Below are positions 18,120 to 27,144 of a stretch of 64,000 nt of DNA, one piece after another. The stretch's first letter is position 1. Each line of letters begins with the position of its first letter. The stretch lies in contig CAVPYN010000004.1 of the NCBI GenBank assembly GCA_963709995.1, positions 1 through 64,000 on the forward strand, given 5' to 3'. Both the position numbers and the translations under genes were made by a program. This DNA comes from JAUIIK01 sp963709995. GTDB lineage: Bacteria; Chloroflexota; Chloroflexia; Thermomicrobiales; CFX8. Under the pieces are notes generated by a model. It was not told the DNA's origin. It searched no databases and saw only the letters and a program-made list of their open reading frames with translations.

Positions 18120-19457
18120 ATGCGGGAATTAGAGTCACCAATCGCCGGAAGCGAATTGCCGGACCATGACACGTTTTATTATCACCTGACCTCCTGCCAT
18201 GCAGCCGTCTCCAGCGCGGAAGAGCAGCAAGTCCTCCGCCGCGCAACCGTGTTGATTGCTGGCTGTGAATCGGTTGGCTGCCACGCTGGCTTTAATCTCG
18301 CCCGCGCGGGAATCGAACGCTTTCTCCTCTCCGATGAACGCATTGGAACGATCCATCGCCTCCCTCGCTTGATCGGCGGGACGGCGGCGCTTGGCGAGAA
18401 TTGCGCGACGACGGCCGCGCGGCAGATCGCAAGCATCAATCCGTTCGCCAACATCGTTGCCGACGATAACCCGCTCGATTTCGACGAGATCGTGCAGCTG
18501 ATGTCTGGCGTGACGATTGTGATCGATGCGCTGGGTTGCGAGACGTCACTCGACTTTCGCTCGCGTTTGACCCTTCATCAGGCGGCAAACTCCTGCCGTA
18601 TTCCGGTCATTACTGGCTTCGATATTGGTACTTCAGCCTGGACGCTGTTCTACGACTATCGTGACGGGCAGCAGGAGATTCTCGACGGGGCATACAGTGA
18701 AGCCGATGTGCTGGAGATCGATGAGGCGACGCCGATTCCACTGCTCATGAATATGGTCTCGCTTTCCCACACCCCCGTCGATCTCCTGAAGGAAGCCGAC
18801 CGTATATTGCGCGGCCAGCGAGACGATGTTCCCCATAGTCCGGCCGCGAGCAGCCTGGCTGGAGGGATCATCTCCCAGGTCGTCACGGATGTGCTGCTCG
18901 ATCGCCCGGTGCGCCGGATGGTCGCGGTTGATCTTAACGAGTCGGTGCGCCCTTCCAGCGGGTTACGAGGAACCGGCCGCCGCCTGGTCGCGTTCTATTC
19001 GCTTCGCCGCCATCTTCGTAGTCGCCGTCGGGAAGGTCGTGTGGGCGTCTTTTCGCCCCTGGAGGATGATGTCTTCAAAGACCTGAGGCCTTATATGGAG
19101 GAGCGCGCCTACGAGGCTGGTTCCGTGATCGTGCGCCAGGGTGATCCCGCCGGCGAATTCTTCGTCATCGTTGATGGACGGGTTCACGTCGAACACGAGG
19201 AGCGCGACGATGCCGGCGAACCCGTCGATTTCACCATCATCGCCGAACTGGGACCCGGTGACTACTTTGGCGAAATGGCGCTCTTGAGCGACTCGACCCG
19301 CACGGCAAGCGTTGTCGTCACCGAGCGTTGCCGGGTGCTCGTTCTTAGCCGTGGCGCATTCGAAATCTATCTCGAAGAGTCTGGAGCGGCCGCGAACAAG
19401 GTCCGTGATGAAGCCCTGGCCCGTCTCCAGGACAACCGCGCCACGATCGGCTGCTAG
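18120..19457 (+). CDS. ThiF/E1-like adenylyltransferase domain fused to a cyclic-nucleotide-binding domain
   Basis: A 445-residue fusion. Residues about 40-260 are a ThiF/E1-like fold: the glycine-rich ATP loop is LIAGCESVGCHAG, followed by NLARAGIERFLLSDERIG with the ribose-binding Asp, an HRLPRL stretch where NLNRQ is usual, and VIDALGCETS. The lysine commonly seen after the Rq motif is replaced (GENCATTAARQI). Residues about 325-430 are a cNMP-binding domain with a standard phosphate-binding cassette, GDYFGEMALLSDSTRTASVV, keeping Glu and Arg for cAMP or cGMP. A cyclic nucleotide may gate an E1-like reaction, but the target is unknown and there is no ubiquitin-like or JAB gene beside it. 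GTG 18117 is an alternative start. Confidence 0.8.
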   Translation: MRELESPIAGSELPDHDTFYYHLTSCHAAVSSAEEQQVLRRATVLIAGCESVGCHAGFNLARAGIERFLLSDERIGTIHRLPRLIGGTAALGENCATTAARQIASINPFANIVADDNPLDFDEIVQLMSGVTIVIDALGCETSLDFRSRLTLHQAANSCRIPVITGFDIGTSAWTLFYDYRDGQQEILDGAYSEADVLEIDEATPIPLLMNMVSLSHTPVDLLKEADRILRGQRDDVPHSPAASSLAGGIISQVVTDVLLDRPVRRMVAVDLNESVRPSSGLRGTGRRLVAFYSLRRHLRSRRREGRVGVFSPLEDDVFKDLRPYMEERAYEAGSVIVRQGDPAGEFFVIVDGRVHVEHEERDDAGEPVDFTIIAELGPGDYFGEMALLSDSTRTASVVVTERCRVLVLSRGAFEIYLEESGAAANKVRDEALARLQDNRATIGC

Positions 19458-19532
19458 CGACGCTATCCTGTCCACGATCCAGCGTTGTAGCCTTTTCCCG
19501 GGATGACCCGCAGAACATCTGCGTATAGGAAG

Positions 19533-20033
19533 TCAGCTGATCGGCAACATAACACTGCCGAAGGCCCAGCCGTCGGTATCGGGTGGTTCGATGCCGTATT
19601 GGCTGATCACGGTCATGATGTGGGTGCGGTGTTCTGAAGCGTGATTGATCGCCTGGATCAGCAACGTGGTGGCGCGCAGGGTATAGGGTGTGCCGTCCAG
19701 GTGATGACCCCGTAGGACCTGCTCGAATGGCGTGGTGCCGGCAAGCTGGATGAGCTGGTTTCCGCTGATATCGACACGTTCCCGCAACGTGGCTATTCCC
19801 GGGAATGGCCCATCAATCTCCAGGCGCTGGTCGCTGGGCATCTGCGTATTCGTCAGATATTCGACGTAGCGTTCTTCAGCCCCCACCAGATGGACGAGCG
19901 TCGAGCGCGCGGTTCCGAACGTTCCCGCGGCGCTGGAGTCGAGCAGTTCGTCATCAATCCCGGCACACCAATCCAGGATCCGCAGATTCGCCCACCGGTT
20001 GTGGCGAAACATCTCGACCAGATGGCTGCTCAT
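19533..20033 (-). CDS. DinB/YfiT-fold protein
   Basis: A 166-residue four-helix-bundle protein of the DinB superfamily (DUF664-like). The metal-binding histidines are recognisable in LVHLVGAEERYVEYL and in INHASEHRTHIMTVI, with HNRWANLRIL at the start. Such proteins often act as thiol-dependent metalloenzymes in Gram-positive bacteria; the substrate here is unknown. ATG 20033 is preferred to ATG 20039, since GGGAAGG lies 8 bases before it. Not to be confused with DNA polymerase IV, which is also called DinB. Confidence 0.82.
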   Translation of the reverse strand: MSSHLVEMFRHNRWANLRILDWCAGIDDELLDSSAAGTFGTARSTLVHLVGAEERYVEYLTNTQMPSDQRLEIDGPFPGIATLRERVDISGNQLIQLAGTTPFEQVLRGHHLDGTPYTLRATTLLIQAINHASEHRTHIMTVISQYGIEPPDTDGWAFGSVMLPIS

Positions 20034-20184
20034 ATCCATACCTTCCCACCCAGTAGCCGGAGCCTACCGTTCGCTTGACACTAAGCACAGAATACCCGAT
20101 GGCTCACTCGATTCAACGGTGTACAAAGAGAGACGCCCCAGCCCGGGGACGTCTCTCGATTGCGGCGGTTTGTGGGAAGGCCGG

Positions 20185-23100
20185 TCAGCTTGCCGGGCAG
20201 ACGATCGGGTTGCTGATCAGACCGCCGGGGTTGACGAGGTTCTTGCAGAGCCCGACGCGCATAATGTCCCAGTCGTTGTTATCGACCATCGTCATGTCGG
20301 CGATGCCGTCGGCCTTTGGACGGAACTGGATGCCGGCCCAGATCTCGGGCTTGTTGATTGCGATCGAGAGCGCCGAGCGCAGATTGGTGTCGACCCCAGC
20401 TTCGAAGTACAGGTCGATACCGAAGGCATACAACCAGACGTTGTCGAACGGTCCCTCGAGTCCAACTTTGAGCGTCTTGTTCAAGGCGCCATCGGCCATC
20501 TCGTCGACCTTGACGTACGAGGTCAGCATGCGCACTTCGCGGTTGAGTTCGCGGTAGGCGACGTCGGTGCGGGAGTCGTGACGAATGTACATCAGGTAGA
20601 ACTTGCCCGACATATCGAACTCCGAGTTGTTCGAGGTCCAGGCGATCGCCGGGCGGCCCTCAACTGGACCCGGGCGGCTCTCAAGCAGCGCCGTCTTGTC
20701 CCAGCGGCCTGTGCCGTCGTTGTAGCGGTACAGGTCGAGATAGCCGCTGGCATCCGCGAAGGCGCCGTAGATATCGGCCTGGCCGGGCACTTCGAGGAAA
20801 GCGCGGCCGATGCCCGGCGAGGCGAAGTTGGCCATCGCGATCGGATTGCCGTCCTGGTCGAGTGCGAGTTGCTCGCCCTGCCAGTTGGCGAAGTTGTCGG
20901 CGCAGCTCAGGTAGTTGTAGCGCAGTTGACCGTCCGCGCCGCGGTAAGCCAGCACGTTCTTGCAATAGGCGATTTCGGACAGGGCCGGCTCGCTTCCCCC
21001 GGCTTCGCTCAGGACGGGCTTCGCGGCGAGACCGGGGATCTGCCGGTGATCGGTCCAGACCTCATTGCCCGCGCCGTCGACCGAGAGGCGCCGCTCCCAG
21101 ATGTTGCCGTTGTTGTCGATCGTGACGACCAGCAGCGAGTTGCCGACGCGGACGACGTCGATGCCGCCCTGGGCGTCCATGTATGCCAGGCCGTGGTTGC
21201 TCCAGGTCGCGCAGGCGTTCATGTCGGCCTGCGGGCAATTGCCAGCGTCGGTGGAGTGCTTGTAGAAGACCGCGCCGAGCGTCGAGTAGAAGACGTAGAG
21301 CCGGTTGCCAAGCCGTGCCATCGCTGGTGCGGTCGTGCTGGCGGCGTCCGGAACCATCGACTGGTTCATGCGGGTCATTTCGCAACCGCCGCCGCCCGGC
21401 TTGTAGTTGGCGTAGGCGCGCACCGTCGTGCCCTCGTTGTCGATCAGCCCGTCACGATCCCAATCGACATGACCGTATTCGCGGTCGACGTAGTACTTGT
21501 AGTTGTTCTGGAGCATGTCGAGATAGGCGGTATTGCTTGGATCGACCGCGCCGAACTCCGTGAGCGCCGTGTTGTTGAGCGCGGAGACACCGACTCCGTC
21601 CGAGAAGCCGATGCCGGCATAGCCTTGGAAGCCGTAGTTGAGCAGGCTGGGGTAGTTCGGTTTGCAGTTCGGCTGGGCGGTTCCCGGCGTGCCGCCGTGG
21701 TCGAGGCCCATGGCGTGTGCGAATTCGTGCGCCATCACCCAGGCACTGTTGAGCGGGCCGGAGGAAGCGAAGCTGTTGACCGGGTTCTGGCCGCCCCCGC
21801 TCGGATAGGCAAGGATGTAACGGAAGACTCCGCGCCGCGCCTGGTTCATGTTGAACTGCCAGGCCGTGTGCGGGTTGTCGCCCACCCACTTGCCTTCCGC
21901 GTTCATCACCGGCGGGACCGCGTTGAAGCCGCCCCAGTCGCCGTAGATCGTCGCGTCATCCGGCGTCTCCGGGGCGACGCCAATGTCAAGATGGGTGTTG
22001 ATCCCGCGCAAGCCGTCCGGATTGCGGAGCGAGACGGCGCGATAGAGATCGACCAGCGGGTGCGGGTTGTCGAGGGTGTCCTGGTAGTAGGAAGCGAACT
22101 CGCGAGCCACGGCGGGCGTCATCTTCATTGGCGCTTCATCCGGAGTGCGCTGCATGAAATCGACCTCGATGAAGAGATCCTTGTGTCGTGGGTTTGCGCC
22201 CCAGGCTGGCAGGTCGAGATGAGTTGCGAAGGGTCCGGCGACGCCCACCCCACCCGGCACAACTGCGGCAAGCTGAGCGTCGGTGGCGACGAGTTGTTCT
22301 TCCACCAGCGCGCCGAGCACTTCAAGCCCGTCGCGAATGCCGTCTCCGTCGGTGTCGCGCGGGTCGGACGCCAGGCTGCAGTCGAATTCGTAGCCATCAC
22401 CGATCCGGACGTAGCCGGTCAGCGCCGAGCAGGTGCCGAGCGCCGCTTCGAGGCGGTTGCCGAGCCCGTCGAAATCAGCGTCGTTCATGAGATCGTTGCG
22501 GAGCAGGAGAACCGGTTCCTCAGCTTCGACGCTTCCAACGGCGACGATGATATCGGTCTTGTTGTATTCCACGTTCAGATTCGCGATGGCCGCCCCGTTG
22601 GGACCTCCGCCGCCCACGCGAAGCGCGATGCTCAGGTTGTTGTCACGATCGATGATGTAGATGCGATGGTAAGAGCCGGTGCCGCCTGGACGGTGAACTG
22701 TCTGGAGCCGCTCTCCGGCTTCGAGACCTTCGAAGTGCTGATGCCAGCCAGCGAAAGGAATGCCAGTCTTCCAGACCTCGCCACTTTTCAGCAAGTCGGC
22801 TGTCCCTGCTGCTTCCTGGACGCGAGAGCGCAGAACAACAATGTAGTTGCGCGCGACGCCTTCCGGGCGGATGGCAACGTTCGCGCTCGCGCCCTCGGCG
22901 ACAGCGATTTCCGCGCCGGTCTGGGCGTCAAGTAGATGGAGAACGGGGATACCGCCTTCGGAAACGTTCGCTAGCTGGAGGGTCAACTCTTCGCCCTCTG
23001 GGACCGAGAGCTGGAACTCGCTGACCGTCGTGACGTTGCCGCCACGGATGCTGTCGTGGTTGTAGTCTTCGGGAGCCAGCACCTGATTGCCGGAAGCAAC

Positions 23101-23208
23101 AGCCTCAACTGGCGCGGAAATCTGCGCGCCAACCGGGATTGGCAGCGCTCCGAGGATGTTCGGGATCATCACGAGGGCGAAGAGGAGCACGAATCTCATG
23201 CGTGTCAT
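20185..23208 (-). CDS. Large secreted metzincin-type metalloprotease
   Basis: A 1007-residue exported protein. A signal peptide (FVLLFALVMIPNILGALP, with AQIS as a probable cleavage site) is followed by a beta-rich N-terminal region, and then by calcium-type Asp repeats (LMNDADFDGLGNRLE, SDPRDTDGDGIRDGLE). The zinc site is AHEFAHAMGLDHGG, an HExxHxxGxxH metzincin motif with all three His. The C-terminal 400 residues look like repeated beta blades (RLGNRLYVFYSTLGAVFYKH, IAWTSNN). It is probably released or surface-attached and degrades extracellular protein. ATG 23208 has AGGAAGG eight bases upstream. A 978-codon open frame runs antisense to it and is a shadow caused by GC-rich codon bias. Confidence 0.88.
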   Translation of the reverse strand: MTRMRFVLLFALVMIPNILGALPIPVGAQISAPVEAVASGNQVLAPEDYNHDSIRGGNVTTVSEFQLSVPEGEELTLQLANVSEGGIPVLHLLDAQTGAEIAVAEGASANVAIRPEGVARNYIVVLRSRVQEAAGTADLLKSGEVWKTGIPFAGWHQHFEGLEAGERLQTVHRPGGTGSYHRIYIIDRDNNLSIALRVGGGGPNGAAIANLNVEYNKTDIIVAVGSVEAEEPVLLLRNDLMNDADFDGLGNRLEAALGTCSALTGYVRIGDGYEFDCSLASDPRDTDGDGIRDGLEVLGALVEEQLVATDAQLAAVVPGGVGVAGPFATHLDLPAWGANPRHKDLFIEVDFMQRTPDEAPMKMTPAVAREFASYYQDTLDNPHPLVDLYRAVSLRNPDGLRGINTHLDIGVAPETPDDATIYGDWGGFNAVPPVMNAEGKWVGDNPHTAWQFNMNQARRGVFRYILAYPSGGGQNPVNSFASSGPLNSAWVMAHEFAHAMGLDHGGTPGTAQPNCKPNYPSLLNYGFQGYAGIGFSDGVGVSALNNTALTEFGAVDPSNTAYLDMLQNNYKYYVDREYGHVDWDRDGLIDNEGTTVRAYANYKPGGGGCEMTRMNQSMVPDAASTTAPAMARLGNRLYVFYSTLGAVFYKHSTDAGNCPQADMNACATWSNHGLAYMDAQGGIDVVRVGNSLLVVTIDNNGNIWERRLSVDGAGNEVWTDHRQIPGLAAKPVLSEAGGSEPALSEIAYCKNVLAYRGADGQLRYNYLSCADNFANWQGEQLALDQDGNPIAMANFASPGIGRAFLEVPGQADIYGAFADASGYLDLYRYNDGTGRWDKTALLESRPGPVEGRPAIAWTSNNSEFDMSGKFYLMYIRHDSRTDVAYRELNREVRMLTSYVKVDEMADGALNKTLKVGLEGPFDNVWLYAFGIDLYFEAGVDTNLRSALSIAINKPEIWAGIQFRPKADGIADMTMVDNNDWDIMRVGLCKNLVNPGGLISNPIVCPAS

Positions 23209-23766
23209 TGGTTGAGCCTTCCTGTATTCAGCGTTGCTATCGGTTGCGACGCTGAATACAGAGTAGGGACGAGCCGCTATTCCTCATATCGGGTGGGTTC
23301 ATCAATGGACCATCGTAGTTTCTCAATAGATCGATCCTGAACCCGCCCCTGGAATCGTTCGGACCCGCGGTACGTAGCCGGGAACAGGGCGAAGAGGGCG
23401 GGGAAGGGGCCGCCCTCTTGCCTGGGTCAAGATACGAGAGTGGCTGGCGTGGTTAGAGAGGAAGGACAAAGGCCTGCCGCGCCACTCCCGGGTGTGTGAA
23501 CGATGGTTCGTGGGACTGAAGGCGATCCCGAAACGGTATCCGGTCGCGCATTTGCGGATGAGAGCCAGGTAGGTGTCCGCTGTTCAATCTCACTAGTCGA
23601 AGCCTAAGCTGTGTTCCACCTCTCGAACATCGAGCTAGCTCTGCGATTTGCGTCGAAGTTTCTCGGTAACGGCCGCGAGGCCCGCAGCGCCGTGATAGAG
23701 TCGCAGCAGAGAGAACTGCTATCTGTCACGCTTCGACAGGCGTGAGGCATCGAGGGAGTGTTGGCG
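23209..23766. other. Intergenic region with a possible gene remnant
   Basis: About 560 bases without a complete gene. On the plus strand, 23429-23572 reads as a 47-residue protein-like tail (KIREWLAWLERKDKGLPRHS and onward, ending RMRAR and TAG) with no start codon in frame, so it may be the 3' remnant of a lost gene. I do not recognise it. The remainder upstream of the response regulator shows no clear promoter. Confidence 0.3.
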
Positions 23767-24420
23767 GTGGACACGCTGCGCGTGCTCGTGGTGGAAGACG
23801 AAGCGCTGTTTCGAGAATTGCTTGTCATGACTCTGGAACATGAACCGGGGCTGGAGATCGTTGGCCAGGCTGGCAATGGCCGCGAGGCGGTCAATCTCGC
23901 GCTCGAACACGCGCCCGATGTTGTCCTGATGGACATCGAGATGCCGGGCGATCTTGACGGCATCGATGCCGGGATCGAGATTCGCAAGACGAAACCGTCA
24001 ACCGGCATCGTCCTGCTTTCATCCCACCGCGATCGCCGCTTCTTCACCAGCCTGCCAGTGGACCAGCAATCCGGCTGGTCCTACCTGCTCAAACAGTCGG
24101 TTGGCGATGTGACAACGCTGGTCCGGGCGATTCAGGGCAGCGCGATGGGCATGGTCGTTCTTGATCCGGGACTCATCGGCGAGATGCGGCCGAAGCCGGA
24201 ATCGCCCCTCTCCAGGCTAACCCCACGGCAGCGGGACGTGCTCGGGTTGCTCGCCCAGGGCTACAGCAACGGCGCGATCGCCGACGAGCTATCGCTGACC
24301 GAGCGTTCGGTCGAAACCTACGTCTCGGTGCTCTATCAGGAGCTCGGCGTCAGCGGAGAGCGTGAGACCCACGCACGGGTGAAGGCGACGTTGATGGCGC
24401 TGGAGGAAAGCACGTCGTAG
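23767..24420 (+). CDS. NarL/LuxR-family response regulator
   Basis: A 217-residue two-component regulator. The receiver domain (residues 1-125) has the acidic pair in VVEDEALF, the phospho-acceptor Asp in PDVVLMDIEMPG, the conserved Ser in VLLSSHR, and Lys in YLLKQS. The C-terminal LuxR helix-turn-helix is LTPRQRDVLGLLAQGYSNGAIADELSLTERSVETYVS. GTG 23767 is chosen because GAGGGAG lies 9 bases before it; GTG 23758 is possible. No kinase is adjacent. The nearest candidate partner is the NarL-type kinase ending at 29847, beyond the type III restriction-modification block. Confidence 0.9.
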   Translation: MDTLRVLVVEDEALFRELLVMTLEHEPGLEIVGQAGNGREAVNLALEHAPDVVLMDIEMPGDLDGIDAGIEIRKTKPSTGIVLLSSHRDRRFFTSLPVDQQSGWSYLLKQSVGDVTTLVRAIQGSAMGMVVLDPGLIGEMRPKPESPLSRLTPRQRDVLGLLAQGYSNGAIADELSLTERSVETYVSVLYQELGVSGERETHARVKATLMALEESTS

Positions 24421-24909
24421 ACCGGACTTCAGAAGTGTCACCGGTCCAGTGGGAGCACTTCTCGTCATCGCCCGGCTCGATTGTCGCGAACGTGCGCGGG
24501 TGAACACGAGCTTCGCCCGGACGAAGTTGGCACAGGTTAATCCCGAGCGGCAACTTGCTGATCGCAACGCGCTCTACTCCACGGGAAAGGACTTGGCGCG
24601 TGCTCACGCTTCTTCGTAGGGATGGGGCTCGTCCCTATCCGGCGCGGAGACCACATACGTACGCGGGCGGAGACGGGCCCCATCCCTACAATCTCCTCTA
24701 TACACCACCCACAACAAACTCAGACTCCTGGGAGTTCTGCCTGCAGCATATCCACACTCCGCCAGCAGTCGTCATGGCGCTGCTACGAGACCCAAAACAG
24801 GAGGTTCTGGCCAGGTCGCGCGAACCATGCGCATGCTAGCATGAAACATCAACAAGTAATGCCTTGCCTGGAGACGGTGCGCGTAGAGGGACGGAATTGA
24901 GGAGCAAGC
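24421..24909. other. Intergenic region holding dispersed palindromic repeats
   Basis: Some 490 bases with no supported gene between the response regulator and the methylase. It carries the hairpin at 24616-24689. At about 24490-24525 there is a degenerate relative of the repeat found at 39125 and 41201 (GCGGGTGAACACGAGCTTCG). A palindromic CATGCGCATGCTAGCATG lies near 24828. The region may mark the insertion edge of the restriction-modification block. Confidence 0.45.
24616..24689. repeat. Intergenic hairpin with GTAGGGATGGGG arms
   Basis: GTAGGGATGGGGCTCGTC and GACGGGCCCCATCCCTAC pair with one mismatch. The interior holds ACGTACGCGGGCGGAGAC, which also occurs, slightly altered, in the repeat copies at 39125 and 41201 (CGTACGCA, then GGGCGGAGAC). 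This ties it to the same repeat family. Confidence 0.65.
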
Positions 24910-27144
24910 GTGGCGAGACTGACCGAACAGGAACAACAGGAGATCATCCGCTACCTCGAGGCGGACAAGCCGCTGCCGGACAAGTACCGCTTCCTGCTCT
25001 TCGAGGACAAGCGCGAGGTGGAGCTGGTCTGGAACGGCAAGACCAGCGAGGTCTGCAACATCGTCCTGCCCTTCCAGGTGATCGAGCAGGTGGACGAGCC
25101 GCGCGCCGAGAAGCCGGACACGCAGCCTGCAGCTCGAGCCTGTTCGACCTGACGCCGCGGCCGCCAGCTCAAGGGCTGGACCAACAAGCTGATCTGGGGC
25201 GACAACAAGCTGATCCTCTCATCGCTGAAGAACGGCCCGCTGCGCGAGGAGATCGAAGAGCAGGGCGGCCTCAAGCTGATCTACATCGACCCGCCCTTCG
25301 ACGTGGGCGCGGATTTCTCGCATGGACATCGAGATCGGCGGCGACACCTTCACCAAGAAGCCCAACATCCTGGAAGAGATCGCCTACCGCGACACCTGGG
25401 GCAAGGGCGCGGATTCCTTCATCGCCATGATCTACGAGCGGCTGGTGCTGATGCGGGATCTGCTGGCCGAGGATGGGAGTATTTATGTGCATTGTGATTG
25501 GCGGGTTAACAGCTTCATGCGACTTGTTCTGGACGAAGTGTTTGGTGCGGCAGTTCTATCGCAATGAGATCAGTCTGGAAACGACAGCCTCTCAGAGTAG
25601 CAAAGGCCATCTCAAAACAGTATCGGCACGTTCATCGACTCGATTTTCTACTATCACAAGATCCGAGAACTCATGTTTGGAACACCGCAGTACACAGACT
25701 ACAGATCACCGAAGTACATCGAAATCAACAGATTCAGACAAGCGACGACGAAGATGGTCGTCTATTAGTCGGCATCGACAACATTGGAGACTACTCTGAG
25801 ACATCGATCGACGAATTGCCGAAGCGCAATGGAAGAATGGTACGATCGTATCCAGCACGGGAAAGTCGGCCGTATTCAAGCGTATCTTGATGAAGCAGAA
25901 GGCGATGCCAGTTGACTGACATTTGGGCTGATATCAACGCGGTGAACTCACAGGCTCTCGAAGACACGTTGGCTACCCAACCCAAAAACCCGAAGCCCTG
26001 CTCGAACGCATCATCAAAGCCTCCTCCAACGAAGGCGATCTCGTCGCCGACTTCTTCTGCGGCTCCGGCACCACCGCCGCGGTGGCGGAGAAGCTGGGCC
26101 GCAAGTGGATCGTCACCGACCTGGGCAAGTTCGCCATCCACACCACCCGCAAGCGCATGATCGGCGTGCAGCGCGAGCTGAAGGCCGAGGGCAAGGACTA
26201 CCGCGCCTTCGAAATCCTCAACCTGGGCAAGTACGAGCGCCAGCACTACATCGGCGTCAACCCCAACCTGCGCGAGGCAGAGCAGCAGCAAGCAGCTGGA
26301 GGAGAAGGAAGCCGCCTTCCTCGACCTGATCCTGCGCGCCTACCGCGCCGAGAAGACCGAGGGCTTCACCACCTTCCACGGCAAGAAGGCCGGGCGGCTG
26401 GTGGCCGTCGGGCCGGTCAACCTGCCGGTGACGCGCCTGTTCGTCGAAGAGATCATCCTGGAATGCCGCCAGAAGCACATCACCCGGGTGGACATCCTGG
26501 GCTTCGAGTTCGAGATGGGCTGTTCCCCAACGTGCTGGACGAAGCCCGCGCCAAGGGCATCGACATCGCCCCCAAGTACATCCCCGCCGAGGTCTTCGAC
26601 AAGCGGGCGGTGGAGAAGAACCAGGTGGTCTTCCACGACGTGGCCTTCATCGAGGTCAAGCCGCACGTCAAGAGGCAACAGCGTGGCCGTCGAGCTGACC
26701 GACTTCTCGGTCTTCTACTCCCAGGACTCGATCGCCAACGCCGAGGCGACGCTCAAGAACAAGGCGAGCAAGATCGTGGTCGAGCAGGGCCAGATCGTCA
26801 AGGTGAGCAAGGACACGGACGGCATCGTCAGCCGCGAGGTGCTCACCAAGAACTGGACCGACTGGATCGACTACTGGGCGGTGGACTTCAACTTCGAGAG
26901 CAAGCGCGAGATCATCCGCGTGCAGAACGCCGGACAGCGGCGAGTGGGAAGAGCGCTGGACCGGCGACTACATCTTCGAGAACGAGTGGCAGTCCTTCCG
27001 CACCAAGAAGGACCGCTCGCTGGAACTGACGAGCGTCTTCCACGAATGCGCGCCGGGCCGGCGCAAGATCGCGGTCAAGGTGGTGGACATCTTCGGCAAC
27101 GACACCATGACGATCGTCGAGGTCAACGTCGGAGGGAGAAATAA
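24910..27144 (+). pseudogene. mod: Type III restriction-modification methylase (Mod), many frameshifts
   Basis: A site-specific adenine-N6 methyltransferase. Landmarks in order: TNKLIWGDNKLILSSLKNG, motif IV KLIYIDPPFDVGADF, RDTWGKGADSFIAMIYERL, DGSIYVHCDW, a variable middle (about 25540-25910), TQKPEALLERIIKASSN after correction, motif I ADFFCGSGTTAAVAEKLGRK, then a C-terminal domain ending NDTMTIVEVNVGG. At least eight single-base indels break it, so as written no full protein is made. GTG 24910 follows GGAG. Codon use is strongly C/G-ending, unlike the flanks, and the variable middle is AT-richer, as in swapped target-recognition domains. The stop overlaps the res start as TAATG. Confidence 0.78.

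Noticed and set aside
19999..22935. A 978-codon open frame antisense to the secreted metzincin
   Set aside because: The opposite strand has signal peptide, calcium repeats and HEFAHAMGLDHGG. The antisense product is Val/Arg/Asp-rich with no motif, as expected from the GC-rich third positions of the real gene.
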